From contig CM022665.1 of the NCBI GenBank assembly GCA_012295275.1, positions 19,794,150-19,858,149 of the forward strand: a stretch of DNA of 64,000 nt, written 5' to 3'. The notes under the pieces were generated by a model. It was not told the origin of the DNA. It was given only the letters and a program-made list of their open reading frames with translations, and did not search any database. Shown in pieces: positions 1 through 10,818 of the stretch. The first letter of the stretch is position 1. Each line of letters starts with the position of its first letter. Made by a program: the position numbers and the translations under genes. Source of the stretch: Chrysomallon squamiferum. Taxonomy: Eukaryota > Mollusca > Gastropoda > Neomphalida > Peltospiridae.

Positions 1-353
1 CACATATATAACATCTGTCAGATAAAAACACACATATATAGCAGATATCTCAAATATATATATAAAACACTTCTATAAGGATCAGTTACACACACACACA
101 CACATACACACATACATTTATATATGTGTAGCTATCTATGTATCTATGTAACATCTGTCAGGTACACACACACACACAAATCACATCTTTAAGATACATA
201 TACACTTATAAAACACATCTCTCAGTTATTTACACTTATATATAACATATCAGATATTTACTCATATAAATAACACATGCAGTATATAATACATATCTAA
301 GATGTATAGACATAGATATAACATCTGACAGGTATATGTACATACATACAAAC

Positions 354-384
<31 letters not shown>

Positions 385-779
385 CAGGTATATACACAGA
401 TAAAGCACATCTATTAGGTTATATACATGTATATAAAACATCTGACAAGTATATACACCGATATAACACATCTATATATAATACGTATGTCAGGTATATA
501 TAAAGATATAACACATCTCTCACTATTAATAATGGCAAGATATGTTGACTTTGATAAATTTCTTGATTTTCAGTTATTAACCAAACACATGTATATATGT
601 ATTGTTTAAAGTGACTTTAGTGTTTAACAGCTTGTTTAATAAACCATTTTGAAAACTATTTTGATTTAAGAAATAACAAATAAATTCTTGTTATTTAGAA
701 ACATCTAGCAATGTATAAATACACAAAGACTTACGTACTCTGTTTGCTTTAGGCTGGAGTTACATGTATCTTGTTGAGC

Positions 780-935
780 TAGGGTTACAAATTTATTTAT
801 TTTTGAGTTAGTGTGACTTACTTTAGAGTTGGGGTTTTATAAGTATATTTATTTTAGAGTTGGGGTGATGTGTATATTTATTTAAGAGTTGGGTAACAAG
901 GATATTTTATAGTTTGGGGTGTCTATTTATTTTAG
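780..935 (+). repeat. Degenerate array of acceptor/exon-edge copies before a TPCN2 exon
   Basis: Five to six imperfect units of about 30-40 bp contain a T-rich tract, then TTTAG, then AGTTGGGGTGA or a decayed form of it. The last unit is the real 3' splice site and the first codons of the exon starting at 936. The copy whose acceptor ends at 857 is in phase (78 bp upstream) but reads into a TAA. Confidence 0.6.
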
Positions 936-3900
936 AGTTGGGGTGACAAGTGCTGTCATAAAGATTGTGGTGGAAAAAGCAAAACTGTCAAAAGTAGTGA
1001 GAAGAGCATTGAACAGAGTAAGTCACCTAAATACAGTATATTATTAAATACTTAAATACAATCTGTTGTTAAATATTTAAATACAGTGTATTGTTAAATA
1101 CCTAAATGAAAATTATTAAATATTTAAATACAGCCTACTGTTAAATACTTAAATACAGTCTATTGTTAAATACTTAAATAAATCTATTGTTAAATACTTA
1201 AATAAATCTATTGTTAAATACTTAACTACAATCTATTGTTAAAGATTTAAATAAAGTATATTGTTAAATATTCAAATACAGTGTATTGTTAAATACATAA
1301 ATGCAGTTTATTGTTAAATAATGAAATGCAAAGTATTGTTAAATATTTAAATACATTGTATTGTTAATACTTAAATTCAGTCTACTGGGAAATATTTAAA
1401 TGCAATGTATTGTTAAATATTTAATAATCTGCTGGTAAATGGACTGTATGTTAGTAGTCTTGTTAAATTTTTTGTTACACACACACACACACAGATACAC
1501 ATCTATATTGTTTCTTTTTTAATTAGTCTGTTATGAATTTATTCAGCCATTGATAAATATGTTGTGTATGAAATGACACAGTGTTTAATCCATAGGTTTA
1601 TGTTACAGGTGATAGATGAACAGCCAGATGTCAGCTACTCTTCTTCTCAGTTTCAGGAGATATTTGAAGAACTTGACAAGGAGGTGGAGCATAGAGAGGT
1701 AACACAAAAGTAGTTTCTTTTCTTATTGGTCTGTGTATAACAATGTAATCACCCATAATTATACGTGTTTAGCATATTTTCCTGATAAATATTTTTGAGT
1801 GTTTTAATTTCAGATAATTATCTGTATTGTAGTAAATCATAATAACACAATGTTGTTAATTAACTGAGAAATTTAAAATTAACTTGTTGTGATTTTTGTA
1901 TATTTTTAGCGACCTGCAGTAAGATGGTTTAATAATCCCAATTTACGAATGATTCAGAAGTTGCTTCTCCATCGCTATTTCTCCTACGTGGGCAGTCTTG
2001 TTGCCTGCATCAACGTGGTGGCAATATCTGTAAGTGTCTAGCCTTTTTCAGTTACTTGATATCACAACTAGATTTACAACTACTTTGTTTACATGTTCAT
2101 TCTACATGTAGTACTAGCCATTGAATACAACATGTTTATTTTGTTATTCGAACTAGCTAATGAATATGACATGTTTATTTTATATGTCAAACTCACTGTT
2201 GAATATGACATGTTTATTTTATATGTCAAACTAGCTATTGAATATGACATGTTTATTTTACATGCAGAACTAACTATTTAATATGACATGTTTATTTTAC
2301 AGGTAGAACTAGCTATTCAATATGACATGTTTATTTTACAGGTAGAACTAGCTATTCAGTATGATAGATCACTTTCATCTAGCCACTCATTACTTAGGGT
2401 AAGTTTGTGTTTCCTGTATACTTATAAACATGTTAAATACTTTCTAAATATGGGGAAGTAATTTTTAAATATGTACAGATATGTTATTTATCTTCTGTAT
2501 ATCTCTAGTCATTTTTAAATTATAGGTAAATATTTCAAATAATTTATAAACATTTGCAGAGATGTTAAATAACTCGTAGACATTTTAATGGTATTAAACA
2601 GCTCATAGACACTTTAGTGGTGTTAAATAACTCAAGACAGTGGTGTTAAATAACTCATAGAAAGTTTGGTGGTGTTCAATAACTCATAGATAGTTTAGTG
2701 GTGCTAAATATCTAAGACACTTTAGTGATGTAAAATAACTCATAGACACTTTAGTGATGTTAAATAACTCATAGACACTAGTGGTGTTAAATAACTCATA
2801 GACACTTTAGTGGTTTTAAATAAAGATACATATGTTAAGTCACTGATAATGGTTTATTGTGATTTCAAGGAACTCATGAAAGATTTATATTTGCAGATTT
2901 TCAATTTTGGATTTGTCATCTATTACGTACTAGAACAAACATCGAAAATATGGGCTGCTGGTGTCAGACGCTATATAGATGACAACTGCAACATCTTTGA
3001 TGCTGTCATCACTGTGGCTCTTGCTGTTAGTATTAACTGTTCAGTGGTTTAACTTTTAATTGAAATAGTTTGACGGTAGTGAGTATTTTTATTCAGGCTT
3101 TATTTAATAGCTTAAATTAAACTGTGTTATGCTGTCACAGTTTAACGTTATCTGTAACCAAATGTACACACAATAGTTAATGTCCTGACTGTCTTATAGT
3201 GTCTATAATAAAATCTCTGTGTATATTTATCAGAAACAAATAAATGTTTGTGTGCTTAGTGTAACATTTGTTTTTATCCTCAGCTGGGAGAGATAGTAGC
3301 TGCTGCTAAATATGGTATTCCATATTTACCTGCGTAAGTATTAAATAGATTTGTATTTACTTGTGTAAATATCAATTAGTTTTTTATTTATCTCCATAAG
3401 TATTAAACTTTAATTAATTTTTTTTTATCTGTGTAAGTATAAAACTTTAGTTATCTTTTTAATTACCTGTGTAATTAATTTTTTTATTTACCTCTTTAAG
3501 TTATAAACATTAATTAATTTTTTATTTACCTGTATAAGTATTAAATATCACTGTGTCAAATGTTTAATACAGTTTATATATCTTATTATAATCTGTCTAT
3601 ATTATTACAGTGTGTATGTGTTGTTTTAATGTGTGTTATTACAGTGTGTATGTTATTATAGTGTTTTATGTTATTGCAGTATGTATATGTTATTACAGTG
3701 TGTCTGTATTATTAGTGTGTATGTTATTATAATGTGTACATGTTATTACAGTGTGTATATGTTATTACACTGTGTATATGTCATTACACTGTGTATATGT
3801 TATTACAGTGTGTATGTTACTGGAGTGTATTTATGTTATTACCAGTCTGAATATGTTTTTACAATGTCTGTGTTACAGATATAATGTCTAAAATGATGTT

Positions 3901-4823
3901 ATTAATTTTTTACAGTACAGAGGTCACTGACAGACTGCTCTTGTGGAATACAATGAAATTTATCAACATTTTTATCATTGTCCGACTTCTTAGGATTATC
4001 CCACATATTAAGGTATTTGATGATAACACATAGCTTTATACATAGAAACACAAGTGTTGTATTGGTAGTATGTTTGTCTGCATGTATGTGTGTGTATATG
4101 TTTGTATATGTGTACCAGTATGTATGTATATGTGAGCCTCTGTGTGTGTATGTTTGCCATGGTGTGTGTTTTTAGACTATAAATGTCTAATGTGTAGTAT
4201 TGATGTTTTTTCAAGCTGTAGAGGTCTAATGTGTAGCATTGATGTTTTTTCAAGCTATAGATGTCTAATGTGTAGTACTGATGTTTTTTTCAAGCTATAG
4301 ATGTCTAATGTGTAGCATTGATGTTTTTTCAAGCTATAGATGTCTAATGTGTAGTGTTGATATTTTTTAGGTATAAATGTATTGTATAAGTGTTGATGTG
4401 CTTTTTTTAAGATGTAGGCATCTAAATTCTAATGTGTAGTGTTGATGTTTTTTCATGCTATAGATTCTAATGTGCAGTGTTGATGTGTTTTGGGTATAAA
4501 TGTTGATGTGTTCTTTTTGTAAAATATTCATGTCTAATATGTTGTCTTGATGTATTTTTAGGCTGTAGATGTCTAATATGCAAGTGTTGATATGTTTGTA
4601 GATATGTGCCTAATGTATAAGTGTTAATGTGTTTTTCAGGCTATGTCTATTGTGGCTAGTACTTTATTTGACCTTGTAAAGAACCTCAAGGCATTTGCAG
4701 GAATTCTTCTGGTAATCACTTTCAGAACAAAATATTTTTTTGTTGTTGTTATTTTCATTATTATTATTATTATTGGTGTTTATTTTGTTTACTTGTTATT
4801 ATTAGTTCTTATATTAATATTAA

Positions 4824-4896
<73 letters not shown>

Positions 4897-7534
4897 GATT
4901 GATGTTGTTAATACACTGAATAAGTATATTTAAATGTGAAATATTTCAGGTGATATATTACACATTTGCTATTCTGGGTATGGAGTTGTTTCATGATGTG
5001 ATTACTTACAAGAACATCACAAACAGGTAACATATCTTTAAACATGTCTCAAACATCACAAGCAAAGTTTAAACCTTTGATACACACTTGTCATTGAAAC
5101 TAATTCTTTAGCCAGCCAAATTCTGGTACCAGATTAATAAACATATTGAATTTTTAGTTAGTCTAGTACCTGAAATCAGTTGATTTCTCACTGGTATTTT
5201 TTTTTTCTTGCATATTATTTTTTTCCTATATAGCAGACACTGCAAAGATGACTATAACTCATGATCTGAATTTTAAATACAAGAAAATAATCTAAATTGA
5301 ATATGCAATTTAGATTATTCTCTTGTGTTTAAAATTCTGCATGTGGTGATATACAGTTAATAATATTCATTTCATAATGGATTTAGTGCAAATCACTAAA
5401 ACTGAAATGTCCATAAACTGATTTTGTACATTTCAGATGTCATATTAACTAAAAATACATCATACACATTAGATCTACTCATTGTGCTCTTAGTAAATGT
5501 ACAGAGATTTTTGAACAAGACATGGTTTTAGTACAAATAAAATATTGTTATAATTTCAGTTCTCTGCCTCAGTGTGGCTCGTATCAGCAACTTGAATACT
5601 GGGCCAACAACTTTGATGATTTTGCAGTGAGTTAACATTTAGACATTTTTTAAAAATGGGGTTTTTCTGTAATTTTTTTTTTTTATATATTAAATTATCT
5701 TCATTTCATTGTCTTTTTGAAGTAGAAATGTAAGCTGTATTTTTTAACATCAGTGTAGATTTGTTTTTGTGTTTTCAGGCAGCTGTTGTTGTATTGTGGG
5801 ATGTTATGGTTGTCAATAACTGGATGGTTTTCCTTGAAGCTTTTAGAAGAGCCACATCAGCGTGAGTATCACACTAGACATGCGTTTTTTTTTTAATAAT
5901 AAAATATTACATCTTAGTGATATACCTTTCTCAGAGAGTTGTGTGTGTGTATTTCAGACAATGATATGTTTAATTCAGTGATACATGTATGTCAGATAGT
6001 GATATGTGTAATTCAGTGATATATGATTTCAGACAATGATATGTGTAATTCAGTGATATATGATTTCAGACAATGATATGTGTATTTTAGATGGTCATAT
6101 TTGTACTTCATCTCTTGGTGGTTGCTGGCTGTTGTCATTGTGTTGAATCTTTTCACAGCTTTGATTCTGGAAGTGAGTTTTGTTTTCTTCCTCATTTGTA
6201 GTTTTATTTCGTCAATAACATGAGCATCTTACTGATCTTATTGTCATACAACTGTACATTATAGTTATAAATATGATTTTTAACAAGTGATATTTAATTT
6301 TTCTTCTGAATGGTAATATTATACACACTGAGTAAAGATTGGTTGGGAAAGAATTAATCATGATTTAAAAAATAAAAAATTTCAGCTGGCAAAGGTTGAC
6401 AAATTTTAGCTGGCAGCATTAAAGTTCATTGTTAAAAACCTTAAACTTTCAACAAAAATACCCTCCCCCCCACAAACCTCAACAAAGGTTCCAGATATTA
6501 GTTAATTTCTGTTGTTTTTTTTTAATTCAGAATTTTATAATGAAATGGGATAAAAGTCTGCAGAATATGGGAAGAGAGAGAACTAGGTCTGGAAGCCGTT
6601 TTGAAGAATCTACACATCTGATGTCTGTTCATTCTATGTTCAGGTAATATTGTTCTTGTTTTTTTTAAAACAAAAGTTATAAACTAAATGAAAAGAAAAA
6701 AATCCTAGATTAGTCTATTTCAAACACGATGATTTTTAAAAACTGCATCACTCAGCATATTAGAAAATTAGAAGTCAACTTTGGAATGTTGACAAAATTA
6801 GGTGATGAAATCATTTTAGCAACAAGCATACAGTATCAGAACAGAGGACATTTTTGTTTCATTGTGACAAAAACTAAAAAAAATTAAAGATTTTTCTTGC
6901 CCTTTATATTATTTACTAGCAATAACATATTTCTCATTGAATAAATCAAATCTGTTTGTTGATTATATGGTGCATCATCATGACTACAGTTAAACCAGTT
7001 TTTAACACCAACACTGGTGTTCAACTGATTTTTTAATTCACCTGTATTATTGCCATTCACCTGTATGTATATATATATATATTTTTTTTTTCTGAAAGGG
7101 ACACAATTGAAATTATAATATGCATATTTATATATAATAACATAAGTGTTATAATTTTTTTCTTTTAGATAACATTAAAATTAATTAAAAGAACTAATTA
7201 ATTTTAGCAGAAAAGAGCACTGGTGGAAAAAAATAGGTGCAACTTTCGAAACCCAGTTCATTTTTTGATGACTTTTGTTGTTGTTAATATTATAAAAAAA
7301 AAATTATTATTAGGTGACAATATTTAAAATATATTGTGTTTATATAACAAAGACAGGTCTTCACTCCTAAAAGCTATATCTGATTGTTATTAAGTGGTAA
7401 AAACGTAGTAACTAAATTTTTATTAAAAACAAAAATAAAATGTTTCAATTTTCAGGCAACAGTTACAGGAACCAGCAGAGAATGAACTTCTTGTTGAGCT
7501 GTCACAACACAGATATCTACATCTTGACAGATGA
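936..7534 (+). CDS. TPCN2: Two-pore channel 2, C-terminal half (5' exons outside window)
   Basis: This is an endolysosomal cation channel of the two-pore (TPC) family. Fourteen exons can be joined in frame: 936-1017, 1609-1698, 1910-2029, 2342-2398, 2897-3025, 3284-3333, 3916-4012, 4640-4711, 4950-5026, 5560-5626, 5779-5861, 6091-6172, 6531-6643 and 7456-7534. They give 398 residues covering the inter-domain linker, all of domain II (S1-S6) and the C terminus. I see the IIS4 segment (RLLRIIPHIK, residues 199-208), the stretch NNFDDFA before the pore, filter II with VVNNW (residues 291-295), S6, and the ending LSQHRYLHLDR. The ending matches the terminal LSQHPHLWLCR of human TPC2 as I recall it. 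Ile at residue 196, three before the first S4 Arg, matches the Ile reported to make TPC2 voltage-insensitive and PI(3,5)P2-gated. No exon for domain I is found in 1-935, so the gene is cut by the window edge. Family call is firm; orthology to TPC2 rather than TPC3 is likely. Confidence 0.93.
1020..1440. repeat. Minisatellite, about 25-bp unit, TPCN2 intron
   Basis: Imperfect tandem copies of a unit built on TTGTTAAATACTTAAATACA. Around sixteen copies are recognisable and become more diverged towards 1440. The array begins directly after the donor at 1018. I see no coding potential in it. Confidence 0.75.
2093..2341 (+). repeat. 39-bp tandem array duplicating the 3' splice site and start of the TPCN2 exon at 2342
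   Basis: Six to seven units of exactly 39 bp, each reading roughly as CTAGCTATTGAATATGACAT followed by GTTTATTTTA. The final unit is the real acceptor plus the codons for VELAIQYD. Because 39 is a multiple of three, the array is open over four copies in the exon frame. The unit just upstream keeps a perfect TTTTACAG acceptor ending at 2302, with an open reading frame into the exon. Confidence 0.85.
2560..2830. repeat. Minisatellite, about 29-bp unit, TPCN2 intron
   Basis: Tandem units containing AACTCATAGACACTTTAGTG, with indels, about nine copies. The array ends about 65 bp before the acceptor of the exon at 2897. It does not resemble that exon's boundary. Confidence 0.75.
3334..3550 (+). 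repeat. Array of decayed 5' splice-site copies after a TPCN2 exon
   Basis: The exon ends ATTTACCTGC and is followed by gtaagtattaaat. The next 210 bp contain about six diverged copies of this same junction (for example TTTACCTGTATAAGTATTAA near 3525), spaced about 30-40 bp apart by T-rich sequence. Confidence 0.65.
3595..3860 (+). repeat. Minisatellite of TTATTACAGTGTGTATGT units
   Basis: About a dozen imperfect 19-20-bp units, each containing TTACAG, lie upstream of the exon at 3916, whose own acceptor is TTTTTTACAG. The result is a run of acceptor-like TTACAG sites. Similarity beyond the acceptor core is weak. Confidence 0.7.
4167..4639 (+). repeat. About 40-bp tandem array resembling the acceptor edge of the TPCN2 exon at 4640
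   Basis: Units read TTTTTTCAAGCTATAGATGT then CTAATGTGTAG. The true junction is TTTTTCAG followed by GCTATGTCTATTGTGGCTAG, so the units look like diverged copies of it. A late copy near 4555 has TTTTTAG|GCTGTAGATGTC, an intact AG|GC edge. About nine copies are visible. Confidence 0.65.
4745..4900. repeat. ATT-rich microsatellite in TPCN2 intron
   Basis: Mostly (TTA)n with scattered interruptions. It fills most of the short intron between the exons ending at 4711 and starting at 4950. Confidence 0.9.
5268..5337. repeat. Near-perfect hairpin (inverted repeat) in TPCN2 intron
   Basis: Arms of about 32 bp meet at a short centre. The left arm runs from GAATTTTAAATACAAGA to TCTAAATTG, and its reverse complement with two or three mismatches begins at CAATTTAGATTATTC. 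I see no target-site duplication with confidence, so the origin is open. Confidence 0.85.
5930..6090 (+). repeat. About 37-bp tandem array before a TPCN2 exon
   Basis: Three to four units contain GATATGTGTAATTCAGTGAT and ATGATTTCAGACA, so two AG sites occur per unit. The last unit runs into the real acceptor TGTGTATTTTAG|ATGGTCATAT, which resembles the unit's TGTGTAATTCAG|TGATATAT. Confidence 0.65.
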
Positions 7535-7699
7535 CGCCAACCTCAGTTCTGCACAGCATCAGCACGGCGGCACAGTGTCTTAAACCAGCCTGTGTAGAGA
7601 AGTGACAGCAGATGATGAGATTATTTCTTTGTCTTCCTATCTCTGTGTACACCATCTTCTATTTAATACTGTACCTGATTTTTAATTTATACAGATGAA

Positions 7700-7705
7700 A
7701 ATAAA
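7700..7705 (+). terminator. Likely TPCN2 polyadenylation signal (AATAAA)
   Basis: First canonical AATAAA downstream of the stop codon, 166 bp after it. Cleavage would fall near 7715-7730. Confidence 0.55.
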
Positions 7706-9929
7706 TGAGACATATAAACCTAAGTATGTAACACAATTATTGAAAATTTGATGTCTTCATGTGAACATCAGTTAAGTGTTCAGGTATATCAAAAAATGTA
7801 AATCATATTTAGAACTGTTGATATATATATATATTATATATATATATATATATCTTATTTAGCAATGATCATTTATATCAGAAAATGTAAATATGTATAC
7901 TTGGTATGTAACAGGTATGTATGTATCTATCTATCTCTCTATGTATCTCTCCATGAAATGTATAAATATATACCATCACTGCTAAATATTTGCAAACATT
8001 AACATTTTTAATACATATATGTCTGTGTGTGTGTGTTAAAAATGTAAATATTTAGCAGTGTTTATTGAAAATGTAAATCTATTTCTGCACAAATAGTAAA
8101 TTAATTATTCTACACCACTGACATCCAGGTATTGCAGTTGTAACAGTGATCTTGACAAACTGGTTTTTATATTAAAAAGGAAATCAAAATGAGAGTGGTT
8201 CAGCAGATAGTTAGAGAATGATGAATCACTCACAGAGCAGGAGGAAATGACCTTTGTTTGTCACACATCCTCATTATCTAACCGTTTTGTCATTTGTAAA
8301 TTATTTTTGTGAATTTTTTTAACACAGTTACATTCCTCCAGATATATCAACTCTAACAGGTTCACATTATGCTATTTACAATTTTATGTCAGTGTATGTT
8401 TTAGTTTCTTGTCTTTCTTCTTGTTTATTTCTTCTACATTGGCAGATGAAATTTCTCATGACTTACAAAAATGGCAACCACAGACAAGAATCAAGGTCTT
8501 TCTTTTTTATTTCTTTTTTCTTAATGACCATGTTATAATGATTTTTGTATTTTTGTATTTTTAAACAAAAATTTTAAAGGGTTGTTTTTCTTCTTTTTTT
8601 TTGTTCTTCTTAAGAAAAATTATTTTTATCATTATTATTTTTTTAATGTGTTTTTCATACGAGTGCATTATCAGTCATATGTTAATACTGAAATAACAAA
8701 TTCTTTTGCAATTTGAGATGAAAGAAATGTGTATACCAATTTTTATCAAAATCAGAATTGTTTGGAATGACCCTTAAACACTTACTGCAAAATCTATCTA
8801 TCTGTCTATTTATATTTATATATATTAGCTTTTGTTTAATTTTGTAGATTTTTGCCATGTCAAAACAGTATTTGTTGAATATTCTGCTGCTAACTGATAA
8901 AAAAAAAAAAAAAAAAAAAATCATCTTAAAAAATATGTTAGTCTACTGTGGAGGGGGGCTGGTCAAATCAACCAACGATTCCTTAACCAATTCATTTTAC
9001 CTTTTTCTTAAGTCAAGGGAAGTGAGTGATAATACTTTGTTAAGTACAAAAATAAATAAATTAAAATATACAATTTTAAAGTAACAATAGTAGTAGTAGT
9101 AGTAGTAGTAGTAGAAGTTGTAATGATAATGTATTTTTAAATTCCTTTGTCCAATGTTCGAGTTATCGATTTCAACACTGACATAATATGCTAATGGTAT
9201 TTTTGAATATATTTTATCTATTTTATTAATTTTGACAGAAGACGAACATGAAATACACACGTGTATCTAGTTTATTAAACTTTAGTGCAGTAAGAGTGGT
9301 ATGGTTCACCACGTGACAGTATAATAAAAGCTTTTACTGTATTTTTTTTTTTTTTTGATTCTTTTCATTTGTAACAAACGAAATGATCTGTTTTGGCACG
9401 TTATATATACAATAGCATGGACCAATGATTTTTTTAAATAAAAAGAGGAAACTCATTGTTTGAATACATAATAGTACATGTTACAGAAGTTGAATGCTTT
9501 TTGTTTTAACAAAAAAAGTGAAAATTTAATTTAAAAAAAAAAAATGTGTATGGATGGTTGACGGACCGTTAATTTTTTAATTATTATTATTTTTTTAACC
9601 TTCTGTTGTAAAACTGCATGAAGCGTTATAATGAATGTATCATGCAATCATTCAAGTAACACGGGATCAATTTGTTTTTTACATGTAAATACGACCTCTA
9701 ATGCACTGAAAATGGAAATAAATATTATAAAAAAAAAAAAAAAAAAAGAAGAAAAAAGAAGAATTATAATGGCTTCATGTATCGTTTTACAACTACGTAC
9801 TCAGAACTGTCCGCTACGGAGTTTTAGCAGAGTAACGAGTCCACATCATGGTACCTAATGAGAATGGTCATCTTCATATTCACGCGCCAGTGTGTGTGAA
9901 AATTATTTATTTTATTTTATTTTATTTTA

Positions 9930-9980
<51 letters not shown>

Positions 9981-10695
9981 TTTATTTTTTTGGCTGGCGA
10001 CGTCATAACATCTGAAAAAAAAAAAAAAATATATAGTACGAAACGCAGACAAGATTACAAAAAAAAAAGAGAAAAAGGTTTCGACCTTTGCAGAAATTTC
10101 TACTCAATAATAGACAGCTATGTATACGAGGCATTGATTAAATGACATGTTTCGCCAAATTACTTTTAATAATCCATGTAGAATTGATTGCCTTATGAAC
10201 GAATACGTGTTTAAAAGTATGCAACAGCGTTCGACGCTGCCATCTTGGATTTCGACCGGAAGTTTCCGTGAGCTCACGAAATGTTTTAAACTTCCAAATT
10301 CAATTATTTTACGTCCGTTTTCTGAACTTTTTATGATTTACACTGATAAAGATAACGATGGTTGTTAATATTACCAAAGCATGATGGCGCGCGCCTTTCG
10401 TAACTACTCTTTGAATTAATGAAACTTTTCAAACTGCATTATTTTTGTGAAAATGCGTACATAATAAACAAAAATTATAATTCGGTATAATATTAATGTA
10501 TTAACTTTTCTAATTGGCAATATTTCCCGTGTCACAACCCAACAGAAAAGAACATTCAGGTGAAGTTTACACCCATTAACTTGTGGATGCATTTGTTCCG
10601 GTGACGCAATTTGTGCCGTTACGAGTTATCGTTCCTGTTGGTCCATGCTACGTACAATAACGGTTGTATTTCAACTGCCTGTTTCGTAACAGACA
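7706..10695. other. Intergenic region between convergent 3' ends
   Basis: I see no gene in these 3 kb. They hold AT repeats (7810-7860), TATC/TATG runs (7915-7960), homopolymer A/T tracts (8898, 9335, 9730, 10012), an AGT run (9088-9115) and a TTTTA/TTA/TTTA compound repeat (9905-9990). The stretch 10140-10700 is more complex and CpG-richer but carries no supported ORF. Confidence 0.7.
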
Positions 10696-10701
10696 TTTAT
10701 T
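10696..10701 (-). terminator. Likely polyadenylation signal of the peptide-receptor gene
   Basis: TTTATT on the + strand, which is AATAAA on the - strand, 118 bp beyond the receptor's stop codon. Confidence 0.55.
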
Positions 10702-10818
10702 GATTAAAACAGTTTGAACTAAAACGGTCATTACCTTCCTGATTATCAGGGAGTGTGCACACATATACACACATGTTCACATCTGTAGGGATCTACAGAC
10801 AAACGAGTGAGCACAGTT

